Positions 23,565 through 35,823 of a DNA stretch of 64,000 nt are shown here, piece after piece. The notes beneath the pieces are model-generated. The model ran no database searches. It was not told where the DNA came from and was given only the letters and a program-made list of their open reading frames with translations. Source of the DNA: Sorghum bicolor (taxonomy: Eukaryota > Streptophyta > Magnoliopsida > Poales > Poaceae); contig NC_012870.2 of assembly GCF_000003195.3 (NCBI RefSeq), positions 26,432,202 to 26,496,201 of the forward strand, given 5' to 3'. The position numbers and the translations under genes were made by a program. Position 1 is the stretch's first letter. The number at the start of each line of letters is the position of its first letter.

Positions 23565-26500
23565 TCATTGGCCTAGCTGCTCGGGCTGATCACCCGCCTG
23601 GCCCTGCTGCCCGGACGAAGGGGTCGGGGCCACCGGCGCCTGGCTGGTCGAGACCGCAGGCGTCGACCGCCCATCTCCCGCAACGGACGCGCCCGACAAC
23701 TCCCTGGCCGACCTATCTGAACTCGGCTGGTCTGGAGGAGTGGCCGTTCCGCACAGATTGATGTCGCCGATCACCGTCGACGACAAGTCCAGCAGACTAC
23801 CCCGAAGTTCGTCCGCTTCCTGAGGGCCGACTTCCTTCGGGTACCCCTTCTCCAGCCTGCTCAAGTCGACCAGGGGATAGTGGGCGCGCACCATGCTGAG
23901 GACGTGCGCGCCGGCAAACTCCCCAGCGTCCTTCACAAACTGCTGGAGCCAGTCCCACGCCCGTTGCGCCTTCTCGACCGGGGTCAACTGCGGCGCGCGG
24001 GGCTGGCTCTCCGGGAGCTCGGGACTGATCAGGTCTAGGACCGGGGACACTCCTTTCCAGATCCTGCAACAGTTGACCTTCCAGGAGTCCCGGTCCTTGA
24101 TCAGATCATCCAGGTGCTTCTTGGCGTTCACCTTGAGCACTGCAAACGAAACAAGGCGTTATTTTCGGCATACTAAACAAACAAAGGGGCGACAAGCAGC
24201 AGCTAACAAGGCGGCACCCATTACCAGATAATTCCCAGTCCTTTCGGACCAATTCCTCTCCTGCTCGCCGCCCGGACTCCAGCGCACCGGCGAGCTGTTG
24301 GCTGAGCTGCTCCTTCTCTTGTCGGAGGCGCGCCACCTCCTCTTCCAAGTCTGTGTGAACCATAAACTGGTCAGTAAAGCAAACTACACAAGTACGCAAA
24401 GCTGCTCGGAGCGTGTGACTAACCTTCTCGCTGCCGGTACTGGTCGGCCAAGCGACGAGTGAGGTCGAGACGACGCTCCTCCTGGACACTCATCTCGGCC
24501 ACCTTCTCCCCGACCTCCGAACGCAGCCGGTCTACCTCCGCGGCAAGGGCCTTGTTCTCGGCCATGACGCCTTCTATCTGGTCAAAGCACCGTTTCCGGT
24601 ACTTTGCCGTTTTCATTGCGCCCTACAAAGCGAGCATATAACGACCATGCAAGACAAGGCATAGAATGTACAGCAGTACAAAAAGTCGCTTACCTTGACT
24701 TCGTCGACGAGGCGTTTGGCCGCGCGCTCCACCCTGGCGGCCTCTTCGGTCTCGGCGAGCTCCTCATGCCCGATAAAGTGATCCCCGCGTTGGCGCCACA
24801 CATACACGTGTTGGCGGCCATCACGGGGACGACCCTCAATCTCTTCCACCTCATCATCGGAGGCCGCCCGGGTTTCCTCCTCCTGTGCTGCGCCACCCCC
24901 GGTGGTGATCCCAGGTATTACTGGTCCTCGGACCAGACCTGGGGAGCCCGCAGCCGAAGAGGCTCCTGCTCGGGGCGGCGTGGGGACTTCACTCCCCCCG
25001 GCAGGAGGAGCGGTCGGAGATCTTCCCTCCTCTGAGGAGCCAGTTGGGGGAGCCTCTCCAGCCCTGGTCGGGCTGCCTGTCGTAGTCGGTGCCGCGGTCG
25101 GGAGCCCCTCGGTGCTCCCAGGCGCGACTGCAGCTGTTGGCTGCTCTGTGGTCTGGGGGGCCGTATCCTCAGCAGCGTGGACTGGCTCGCCCGTCCCCTG
25201 GCTGGCAGCCTGGCCGGGGTCGACATCCGACGCCGCACTACAGGAACAAAAGTGTAATTTCAAAAAAAAAATCAAAGAGGAGTCCAAAATACGTAAGTCG
25301 AACACTTACAGGTCTGATCGACGGTGGGTGGCGGTGAACCTCCTCCTCGCCCGGCCGGTCGGCACCTGCGCCCCCATCTCGACAACTTGCGGTGCAGGGG
25401 CATCGCTGGCCACTCGATCAGTAGCGGCCGGCGCAATATCTGGGCGGCCCCGGGGCCGTCGGACCAACGACGGCGCAGCCTCCTCGTCGTCGTCGTCGTC
25501 GTCAACAATCCGCACGAGCCGACGACGCTTCGGTGCTTGGCTGCTCTCCGCCGGTAGATCTGCCGGCAGCTCCGGTGTCGGCAAAGGATCTGCCGGCAAT
25601 GGCCTCTTCCCCGCTACCCTCTCCTCGGAGGTCGGGACGGGGCGGGCTTGGTCCTCTTCACTGCTGGTGTAATGAGTACACCGAGCAGCGTCCTCCTCTG
25701 GCGGGTCTTCTCCCGCAGGATTTTCCATCCCCGGTGCCAGTGATACATACACTGTGCACCGGTCGACATCGCCGATCTGCAAAAGCAACAGAGATGAGTC
25801 AGCTGCCGACGATATACGAATGCTAAAACAAAATAATCTGCTACATACCTTTGGTGCTGGTCGTCCTAACTTGAAGGCTTGCACCCAATCACTGCCACGG
25901 ATGAAGCCTCCGTCCGCGAAGTTAAACAGCTCGTTCAACAGCTGTTGTACCTCCGCTTTCTCCAAGATCTCTGGCCGCATCCTGGTCGGGTCCACGCTTC
26001 CGGCATACTCGTACGCCGAGTGCACCCTCTTCTGGCAGGGCATCACCCGACGACAAATGAAGTTGCCGACCACGTCAAGCCCGTCCAGGCGCGACCAGTC
26101 GATCAGCTTCATGAGATCCGCCACTGGACCGTCGAACTCCGGGCGGTCGGTCCAGCTCATCCTCTTCTCAGGAATGTATCCCACGTCGCAGAATGTGGAG
26201 CTGCCCGGTTCCTCCCTGATGTAGAACCACTTCCTGTACCATTCGGTCAAGGAAGTGTTCCATGGACAGTGCAGGTAGCGATTCTTCATTCCATCATGAA
26301 GGTTGAGGTATACTCCACCTGCAACCTTGGAGCCTCCAACTGCTCCCTTCTTCCTCAAGCAGAAAAGATACCGAAAAAGATCGAAGTGCGGCTCTATGCC
26401 AACATAGGCTTCGCACAGGTGGATAAAAGTGGAAATGAGGAGAATTGAGTTTGGGTGCAGATTGCAAATCCCGATCTCATAGTATAAAAGAAGACCTTGA

Positions 26501-26736
26501 AGAAAAGGATGAACAGGAACACCAAAGCCCCTCTTAATGAAATCTTCAAATACGACGATCTCACCGGCGCGAGGGTCGGGGTAGCTCTCCCCCTCCGGTG
26601 CCCTCCAGCCGCCGAGCTCCGGGCCGTGCAGAAGCCCCATATCGACGAGGTCACCAAGAGATTTCGTGGTGCTGCGAGACTTCTTCCACTCCTTGGCCAT
26701 CAGTTCGGCCCTCTTCCTGGAGTCGCTCTTCGCCAT
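23565..26736 (-). CDS. Antisense six-exon gene of element C, Transposase_28-like protein
   Basis: The ATG is at 26734-26736. My exon model is 25849-26736, 25310-25776, 24694-25237, 24424-24622, 24225-24350 and 23565-24139. Every intron is GT-AG, and the sum is 2799 bases, a 932-residue protein in one frame. Residues about 55-130 resemble the Pfam family called putative gypsy-type transposon (PF04195; core FGVPVHPFLQGLLLYYEIG). A basic PKRRR patch (about 378-382), an acidic D6 run and an AT-hook PRGRP (about 404-408) suggest a nuclear DNA- or chromatin-associated protein. A Pro/Thr/Ala-rich middle and a charged coiled-coil stretch (exons 4-5) follow. It lies tail-to-tail with pol. The role is unknown; splice sites are predicted, not observed. 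Confidence 0.82.
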
Positions 26737-26846
26737 TAGAGGTGCGAATGTGGGCTTGAGTTAGGAAGATGCAGGCGATTGGGGGAGATGAGAGCGGAAG
26801 GTTTGAAGGCAATGGCAGGGTAAGCAGTACAGGTGGAACTATCAGG

Positions 26847-26856
26847 CTCTTATAGC
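26847..26856 (-). promoter_or_regulatory. TATA box of the antisense gene, element C
   Basis: On the minus strand the sequence reads CTATAAGAGC, about 115 bases upstream of the ATG at 26736, a normal plant promoter distance. With the splice signals it supports a separate antisense transcription unit. Confidence 0.6.
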
Positions 26857-27147
26857 CCGCAACTCCACCTCTCCCACTTCCCGTATTCTCGGGAAGTGGG
26901 CGGGCCATGCGGCGGATGCGGCGTTTCGGTTTACAATGATTATAGACAATTAATGCGGCAGATTTTTCGTACCAATTGATGGTTTCCTTTTCTCAAACCA
27001 TGCAAAGGGCGGCTGCACAGTTGCCAGGCGCAACTTTTCATGCATCCGTCTGACACCCCGTCAGGAGGCCTCGTCACGTCAACTTTAACTGGAAAGATCT
27101 TTTCAAAAAACAAGAAGACACATACGCCAGGGAGTCAACAACCCGGG

Positions 27148-27490
27148 GACTGCACCGACCACCGGGCATTCGACGCTCGGGGACTGGTCGCCCAGTCTAT
27201 CAGCTCGGAACTTCAAGGACTGCACCGACCACCGAGCATTCGCCGCTCGGGGACTGGTCGCCCAGTCTATCAGCTCGGAACTTCAAGGACTGCGCCGACC
27301 ACCGAGCATTCGACGCTCGGGGACTGGTCGCCCAGTCTATCAGCTCGGAACTTCAAGGACTGCACCGACCACCGAGCACTCGACGCTCGGGGACTGGTCG
27401 CCCAGTCTATCAGCTAGAAGCTTTAAAGAACTGCACCGACCACCGAGCACTCGATGCTCGGGGACTGGTCGTACAGTACAGCAACACAGA
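27148..27490 (+). repeat. 70-bp tandem repeat, about five units, element C
   Basis: Units starting GACTGCACCGACCACCGAGC recur at about 27148, 27218, 27288, 27358 and 27428. Each contains CTCGGGGACTGGTCG, which matches the purine-rich GCTCGGGGACTAGCT just before the 3' LTR. The first four are nearly identical and the fifth is degenerate. There is no coding content. Confidence 0.9.
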
Positions 27491-28029
27491 ATTCTAAAAA
27501 ACACTTGGTGCTTGGTGACTGGTCGATTAATCTATTCAATTGCAGTCAGACTGGTAAATTCAACTTTTTAGACCTTGCTACAAGGCTCATACTTCGCCTT
27601 CCAGCAAGCTCGGGGACTACATCGGTACGATGCATCTGGCGATGCATCTCAGTTACAGAATTTCTTTGAGGACTTTTGTTTTGACCCTGGCACCACGTGC
27701 CTGCGTCACCTACTACCAGGCTCAGGGACTAAGTGGGCACACTTCACCTTGCGGTGAATATGCTTGCTTTTTTGATGGTTATACCTTTCAAAAAAGTAAA
27801 GTGGGCACACTTCACCAGGAAAGAAATCTTTTTTAATTTAGAGCACCATGCATTCTTCGAACAACTCGCTTCTTCGATGTCAATGTTGATCAACTGTCTT
27901 TTGAGTTGGTCAAAGAACCGTTGCAACTGTTTGGGCGACTTTCCCACTTATTGAAGACGTCAAGCCTCACTGATCGAAGAAGCTCAAGACGGCGTGTTAC
28001 ATCACAATACATGGTGCTCGGGGACTAGC

Positions 28030-28487
28030 TGTGGGGGTATAAACCCCTATACCCTTACGGCTAGACTTCGGCCAGGAGGCTTGGCCCATTACGAGACGAG
28101 TACAAGGCTTGATCCGACAACCTGGAGTTTTGCGCAAGGAAACGAGATGTGGAGATCAAGCAGGATTCTAGTCGGTTAGAATAGGAATTGATATCGAATT
28201 ATCCATGGCAATTGTAACCGACTAGGATTAGTTTCCAGATCTGTAACCCTGCCCTCCAGACTATATAAGGAGGGGCAAGGGACCCCCTAGGATAGATTAT
28301 CTCTCAACACAATCCAATACAACCAGACGCAGGACGTAGGTATTACGCCAACTCGGCGGCCGAACCTGGATAAAAAGCTTGTCCGTGTCTTGCGTCACCA
28401 TCGAGTTCGTAGTTTGCGCACCGTCTACCGATAAACTACTACCGTGGGTATACCCCAAGGTAGACTGCCGACTAGCTTTCGTCGACA
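28030..28487 (+). repeat. 3' LTR of element C
   Basis: 458 bp, one mismatch to 16464-16921. The preceding GCTCGGGGACTAGC is the likely polypurine tract. B protease resumes at 28488 with the ATGGG duplicate. Confidence 0.95.
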
Positions 28488-31400
28488 ATGGGCAACCGAT
28501 GACCAAGATACTTATTGATGGAGGAGCTACTATCGACATTATGCCATATGCAGTCTATCGGAAGCTTGGCAAAGGGGATCAGGATTTGACCAAGACTGAT
28601 AAGATGTTGAAAGATTTTGACGGAAATGTGTCTCCAGTCAAGGGAGCCATATGTGTTGAATTGACCATCGGTAGTAAAACTTTGCCGACAACTTTCTTTG
28701 TCATCAGTGGAAAGGGTGCCTACAATTTGCTGTTGGGAAGATATTGGATTCATGCCAATTGCTGCATCCCATCTACAATGCACCAGTGCTTGGTTCAGTG
28801 AGTAGGTGACAAGATTGAAATTGTCCCAGAAGATTCTTCATATGTCATTGCATCGGTAAAATCAGATACTTATGAGAGGACCAGATGTATTTCAGGAGAA
28901 ATTTGGGAGAAGGATTTTCTCAAAGTTGCCGATTATGAAATTCCACCGATCCAAGCAGTCGGTTCTGAGGAAGGGTTTTAATGGATCGGTTCGCCGATGA
29001 TGGAAAATTAGGTCAGGGGTTCACATCGGCTGACGACCTAGTAGAGGTAGATATAGGTAATGGTGATAGACCAAGGCCTACTTTTATTAGTGCTAAGTTA
29101 GATTCTGAGTGTAAGCAACAATTAACCGATTTGTTAAAGGAATATAAAGATTGCTTTGCTTGGGATTATACCGAGATGCCTAGTTTAGACCGATCGATCG
29201 TTGAACATCGGTTACCTATCAAGTCTGGTTTTCGGCCGCATCAGCAGCCAGCACGCCAATGCAATCCTAATATTCTTCCTGATATTAAGGCTGAAATAAC
29301 TAAACTTATTGAAGCTAAATTTATTCGGTAGTGTCGGTATGACGAATGGATTTCCAATGTTGTCCTCGTTTATAAGAAGAATGAGAAACTTCTTGTCTGC
29401 ATTGACTTTAGATATCTCAATAAGGCTACTCCAATGGATGGTTATCCAATACCGGTTGCCGATTTGTTGGTTCATGCTGCAGCTGGACATCGGATCATTA
29501 GCTTTATGGATGGCAATGCAAGATACAATCAAATATTCATGGCTAAAGAGGATATTCCCAAGACTGCATTTAGATGTCCTGGTCATGTGGGACTGTTTGA
29601 ATGGATAGTCATGACCTCTGGCTTGAAGAATGCTGGTGCTACTTATCAAAGGGCTATGGATTTCATCTTTCATGAGTTCATCAGCAAGTTGGTGGAAATT
29701 TATATTGATGACGTGGTGGTTAAGTCTGGAAATTTCACAAAGCATTTAGCCAATCTGCGAAAGGTGTTGGAGTGCACAAGGAAGCATGGTTTAAATATGA
29801 ATCCCAATAAATGTGCATTTGGTGTATCGGCTGGACAATTTTTTGGTTTCATGGTGCATCAAAGAGGGATTGAAATCAGTAGGAGATCCATTGATGTCAT
29901 CAACAACATAGTTGCTCCCACCAATAAACTGAGCTTCAATCATTGATCGGCAAGATAAATTTCATCAGACGATTTATATCTAATTTGTCTGGTAAGATCC
30001 ATGCTTTCAGTCTTTTGCTTAAATTAAAAGTTGATCAAGAATTTGTATGGGGGAAAGAGCAACAGTTAGCATTGGATGAGATCAAGAATTATCTAACAAG
30101 ACCTCCAGTTTTGATTCCACCTCAACAAGGAAAGCCTTTTAGATTGTATTTGTCTACCGATGGGATGGTCATTGGTTCAGCTCTAATTCAAGAATTTGAA
30201 GGGAAGGAGCGTGTGATTTATTATCTGAGTAGAAGACTTGTGGATGCTGAAATGAGGTATTCGGCAATTGAAAAGTTGTGCTTATGTTTATACTTTTCTT
30301 GCATCAAATTAAGACATTACTTGTTATCGGTCGAATGCACTGTTATATGCAAAGATGATGTCATCTGATACATGTTATCAATGCCGATTATGAGTGGCAG
30401 AATCGGCAAGTGGATATTAGCATTGACGGAATTTGATCTACGCTACGAGTCAGCTAAGGCAGTTAAAGGGCAGATTATGGCTGATTTTGTAACTTAGCAT
30501 TGTTGCATAGTGGATGCTTTGGAAATCGTTCCTTGGACGCTCTTCTTTGATGGATCTACATGTGACCGGGGGGCAGGAATCGGTATAGTGCTAATTTCTC
30601 CTTGAGGAAAAAAATATGAGTTTTCTTTGCCGATTGTTGTCACACCAACGAATAATCAAGCTGAGTACCAAGCTTTGATCTAGGGGTTGGAATTATTAAA
30701 GGAGGTTCATGCCGATGCTGTTGAAATCCTCGGTGATTCTATGCTTGTTATAAATCAGTTGACTAGAATTTATGAATGCCGAAGTGAGGTTTTGATAACC
30801 TACTATGAAAAGTGTTCACAACTTTTAAGGGAATTCAAGGATTTCTGATTAGAGCATGTTCCTCGGTTGCATAATGAAGAAGCCAACCTTGGCTCAACAC
30901 ACCTCGGGGTATCAACCCATCGTGAATATATTATCGGTAATCGGTGCCCGATGATTGGAGGAGGGAAATTATTGATTATTTAAAGGATCCATCCAAGAAA
31001 GTTGAGAGGTGTGTTAGGTTTCAAGCTACAAAGTATGTACTCCTTGAAGAAGAGTTATATTATCGGATGATAGATGGTGTCTTGCTCAAATGTTTGGGTG
31101 ATGATGAAGCTAGGAGTTTGATGGGTGAAATTCATGAAGGAGTGTGTGGAGCACATCAATCGGCTTTCAAGATGAAGTGATGATTAGGAGAAACGGATAT
31201 TATTGGCCGACTATACTTGAGGATTGCTTTAAATACTTCAAAGGATGTCAAGGATGTTAGAAGTTTGGCAATATTCAAAGGGCACCCGCATCGGCCATGA
31301 ATCCCATTATCAAACCTTGGCCGTTTCGAGGTTGGGCTATTGATCTCATTGGACAAATTTATCCGCCATCAAGCAAGGGGCATAAGTTTATCTTAGTTGC

Positions 31401-32215
31401 CACTAATTATTTTACTAAATGGGTAGAAGCTATTCCTTTGAAGAAAGTGACATCGGCCAATATGATTGACTTTGTAAAAGAACACATTGTTTACCGATTT
31501 GTGTTCCTCAAACAATCACTACCGATCAAGGCACTATGTTTACATCGGGAGAGTTTGATGAATTTGCAATCGGTATGGGGATTAAAGTGTTGAATTCTTC
31601 TCCTTATTATGCTCAAGCTAATGGACAGGCCGAGGCTTCTAACAAAGGGATTATTAAGCTTATTAAGAGAAAAGTCGAAGAAAATCCAAGAAGATGGCAC
31701 ACATTGTTAAATGAGGCTTTATGGTCGTATCGGATGGCGTGTCATGGATCAACCAAAGTTTCATCCTATCAGTTGGTATATGGACACGATGCGATGTTGC
31801 CATGGGAAATTAAGACTGGATCCAGGCTGGTATCTTTTCAGGATCAATTAACTGCCGATGATTATGTCACTTTGATGAAAGATGAGTTGGATGATTTGGC
31901 AGAGCATCGGTTGAGGGCATTGATAAGTATAGAAGAAAATAAAAAGAGAATTGCCAAATGGTATGATAAAAAGGTGAAAATTAAAGAGTTTGCTGATGGG
32001 GATTTGGTATGGAAATTAATTCTACCGATTGGGACTAAAAGTTCAAAATTTGGAAAATGGTCCCCTGATTGGGAAGGTCCTTATCGGATAAGTCGGTCTG
32101 CTTCTGGCAATGCTTATATTTTAGAAACTCTCGAGGGAGTTGAAATTCCCAGAGCATTAAATGGAAAATACTTAAAGAAATACTATCCTAGTATCTAGGT
32201 TGACGCATAGAAGTT
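28488..32215 (+). pseudogene. Element B: protease to integrase, third visible piece, decayed
   Basis: This is colinear with element A from 6450 to 10154. The protease DGGA motif is near 28515. The pol ATG at 28981 overlaps the preceding TAA, as in A. RT, RNase H and integrase are recognisable, with YIDD near 29701. Stops occur at 29329-29331, 30366-30368 and near 30496, 30605, 30681, 30848, 31180 and 31260, with frame changes near 29943, 30890 and 31500. The last 220 codons (31536-32198) are open. It cannot yield a functional polyprotein. The many independent lesions fit B being the oldest element of the nest. Confidence 0.9.
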
Positions 32216-32364
32216 CAAATGCCGATAACACCCCTATCGGCTGGATGAAATGTGTCTGGGATCATGCATAGTGTTTAAAAGTGCCGATAACAGTCCTATC
32301 GGCTGGACCAAAATGATTAGAAGTTTTCTAAGGGCGAAAATTGAACAGGTTACTGATGAAGAGC

Positions 32365-35300
32365 TCATAGGTTCAGCAGAGCTTGGATAGTAGATATGGC
32401 GCACAGACGGATCTGGTTGGCCTCTTCTATCTCTCGAATATCTTCATCGGCAGAACCTTCTATCGGCTTCAGCTTCTTCTTCATCTGTAGTGTTTTGCGA
32501 GCTTGGATATTTCTTTCTTGCTGGAGAGTTTTGAGCATTTCAGGCAGCTGGCTTTCTTCTTGCTGAGCTTGGGTCAGGGCTTCTTCTACTTGTTTGAGCT
32601 CAGCTAGTAGGGCTTCTCTTCTTGTCGATAGATCAGAAATTTTCTGCTTTAGCTGATCCCCTGAAGACTGCAGAATGCCGATGCTCTTGTGTTTTTCATC
32701 GGCAGCGCGCTTTACTTGCATTACTTCTTCTGTGAGCCGGGCGTGAGCAGCTCTGTCGGCGAGACGCTGAGTAGCTTTCTGATATTGGAGCTGGTGGCTT
32801 TCTAAGTGTGCAGCTTGGAAAAGGACCTCTTCTGCATCGGCTAGGATCTGACCACGAAGAGTCTTGAATAAAGCCTTGGCTGGATCGGAATCATCTACTA
32901 GTTGGGTTGTATCTTGATGCAGCAGAGCCAACAAGTCTTCCAGCTTAGCTTTAATCTCTGCTGATGAGATTCCTACTACCTAAGAAGAGCTTGCTTCTTC
33001 ACCCTCGTCATCGGAAGTGTCGATGGCAAAGGAGAATAGGCTGTCTGGAGAATCTAAGAGGAATGGAGATAAGTTATTCGATGATCAGATATTAATAATG
33101 TAAAGGCTAGAGATCAGATAACTTACTTGCTTCAGAGTGATTTCGTGTCTCTGACGTGGAGATGCAGCCGGTACTATGGGTTGGTCGGCTGAATTTGCTG
33201 ATGGAATAACTTCAACTTAGGAATTACCAGAATGATTATAATTTGCAAGTGTAAAATTCATCGGTGATAATTCTATGATCAAATACTTTACCTTGAGGAG
33301 GTATGGTGATTGGTTGTTCTGGAGGGATGGCCGATGACGTGCCCAGATCGGATGGGTCAGCAATCTATTCAGAGACATCGGCTGGTGCTTCTTGCTGGGA
33401 TACTTGTCGTGGAGGAGAAGGTGCTTCTTGTGTCTGGGCTTCCGGTGAAGAAGGGGATGATTCTACATGGATCGGTGATACTGGATGAGGAGGAGAAGAT
33501 GGTGCTGTCCTCTGGCGCTTCGGTTGCGACTTGGTGCTTTTGGGGCCTTTTCTCTTAGCTTGGCTGGGCTGGGGGGCATCAGCACTTGTTTGAGCGCTTC
33601 TGGTCTTAGCTGATTTGCCAGTTTGCTGTTACAACAACCAAAGTTTCATAAGTAAAATCATAAAAAATATTGATGAAATTTTGTTGGAAGGTAAAATTAC
33701 CGATGAAGTTTCTGTTGCGGCCGATGTGCCCTAAAAAGATGATATGAGTATGGGATGAAATCAGCGCAAGCAAAGGAAATTAAGGAGTTTTACCTTGAAA
33801 GCCTGTGCCAAGGTGGCAGCGGCTACAGATGGGGATGCTTTTGACCTCTTGGTGCTCGTCTTCTTGAAGCGCACGTTGCGGTGCGCCAGAGCCGCTAGAC
33901 TTGGTGCGTGGTGGCCGATCAAAGAAATCGGGCCTGATTGAAGAAGATCGATCGGCTTCCCACTCCTACTGATTGTCGGCACTCGATTATCAACCTGTTG
34001 AAATAAACAGAAAACAAATAAGTTGCCGATAGGATCAGAAATAACGGAAGGATCAAAGTACCGGTAAAAGACTTACGATGTCATCGGGAACTTTGTAGTC
34101 GGGGTCGATCATGCTACGGTATGTGTAAGCCGATGCGCTAAACAGGTGCTCCTTCCACTCCTCCCACCATTGTTTATACAGCTGGGTAATAAAAAGAGCT
34201 GGCACCTATGCCAATAGATCGATGTCTGTCGTATCGGCATTTGGCTGAAGCGGAGTTATCCTTATCCACTTAAGCCCACTGGTTATTATCTCCCTTGGCT
34301 TCACCACATCGGCATAACAGAGTCTGATCGATAGTTGGCAAAAAGCTAGTTGGTGAGCTAGTGCCGATGGACTGTAAAACTCATAAGTGGGACTAGTGTT
34401 TTTCCCACTGCCAAAGGTGTTCACTGGGATAGCCCTCAGAGTGATGATTGCCATCATTAAGTCATTGTCCTTATTAAGGGCATCATCAAAAGGGTGGAAT
34501 CTAGTCTCTGGATCTTTGTAAGGCATCCATGCTCGCTGTTCTTTGGTAAGGCCATCATATAAGGTTTGGAAGAATCGACCAATTTGGTTTTCGTTGCAGC
34601 TACTACCGTGTAGAACTATAGCAGCATCGCCATAATTGATGGGCGGGCGAGTTGCCGATTCTTCATCAGCTAGTTCATAATCTTCGGCGATGTCTCTAGG
34701 GAATTGCTGTGCAAAGAGATCGAACCGAAGGAGTTTGTGCATATGAACATTAAGCCACATGTTGATAAACCACCAGGGGCCTCCTAGGTTGCCGATGGGT
34801 TCACCTAACAGAAGCTTCTCAGTCACTTGGTGGAGGAGGTGATAGGCAGCACCGAGCAAGTATCGGCCAAGGGGAAATCGGCCACCATCGGCTAGCCTTT
34901 TTGCTGCCGATAAATAGACAGAGGTTGGTCCTACCGATCGGCCACAGAAGACAAACTTGTCTAGCCACATGTTCAGGAAAGTGGCGTGTTCCCTTTGCCC
35001 AACTGGTCCTGTCTTCGGGTACTTCTGGATATATCCTGACCAACCGCCGATATTGCGGGTTTCTACCTTGCGTTCAGCTTTATGGTCGCACATATGGCTA
35101 TCATCGGCAGATGCAATATCTAAGCCAGTGAGCATGAGCACATCGGCAAGAGTGGGAGAAGCAGGGCCATGACCAAACAGGAAAGCATTGAGGGTATCTG
35201 ACCAGAAGTATGAAGCAGCTATCAGTAGTGATTCATTTCTATCCATATCAGCAATGGATAGCCTGATACACTGATCTAGTTTGCGTTCACCCCATTGTAC

Positions 35301-35662
35301 TTCCTTCGAGTTGCTGACTCTCAAGAACCAGTCCTTCCATCCCTTAGTGGAGCTTGGCCAGGATCGGAAGGTATCTTTCCACATATCTAATGAAAAATTT
35401 TCGGCCCTAAAGGGTATTCTATTGGTTTCTGCATTGATCAAATAAGTGGGGTCTGGGTCACCCAATGTACCGAGGCATTGAAGGTGAGGTTGCTCGGTGG
35501 GGATGACAATTTTTTTTGCTCAATTCCTAAAGGGTTTGAAGATTGGAAGAACAGAGAAAGAAAGAAAATACTAGTAAGTAAACTTGCGAAAAGGTAAAAG
35601 TATGACAGAGAGAAGAAAGATGGGAATAGATTAACCTCAGGGACAATGAAGTTGACAGCCAT
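32365..35662 (-). pseudogene. Antisense plant-mobile-domain gene of element B
   Basis: The layout is the same as in element A. Exon 1 is 35636-35662 (MAVNFIVPE); the long exon 2 is 34077-35526 with a GTAAGT donor; further exons lie near 33785-33900 and 33200-33600; a coiled-coil exon of about 190 codons ends at TGA 32365-32367. An extra base in an A8 run near 35510 shifts frame just after the start of exon 2. Beyond that, 419 codons (34206-35465) are open, with no stop across the plant mobile domain. The coiled-coil exon (32365-32934) is also open. The sense pol in the same element has many stops, so the contrast is notable. Function is unknown. Confidence 0.78.
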
Positions 35663-35815
35663 TTCTTCCCGGAAGAGAAGAAGATCGGAGGCTTGACGAA
35701 CTGTTGGGGAAGATTTTGTTGGAGTTCCTGGGCTCTTCAACAATGCCGCCGTCGGGGGAGATGGGTTTGGAGGATGCAGGATGACGAGGTGGAGAAAGAA
35801 TGCTGAAGAAGGAAG

Positions 35816-35823
35816 TATTTATA
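35816..35823 (-). promoter_or_regulatory. TATA box of the antisense gene, element B
   Basis: On the minus strand the sequence is TATAAATA, about 155 bases upstream of the ATG at 35662 and at the same position as in element A (13584-13593). Confidence 0.62.

Larger units (their letters stand above)
16464..28487 (+). mobile_element. Element C: young Tat-lineage retrotransposon with a six-exon antisense gene
   Basis: Identical-length LTRs (458 bp) flank a 11.1-kb interior with primer site, gag-pro, pol and an antisense gene. Target duplication ATGGG (16459-16463 and 28488-28492) is perfect. The LTRs differ at one position by my base-by-base reading (a C/T in TTTCGCGC versus TTTTGCGC), so insertion is recent. 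It is more GC-rich than A/B, with far fewer GCCGAT hexamers. The LTR start TGTGGGGGTATAAACCCC and the RT style recall RIRE2-like grass elements; that name is from memory. One frame change in gag and one stop before the RT are the only obstacles seen in the sense genes. Confidence 0.95.

Noticed and set aside
27148..27490. Regular repeats as a possible CRISPR array
   Set aside because: The units are head-to-tail with no distinct spacers, in a plant retrotransposon.
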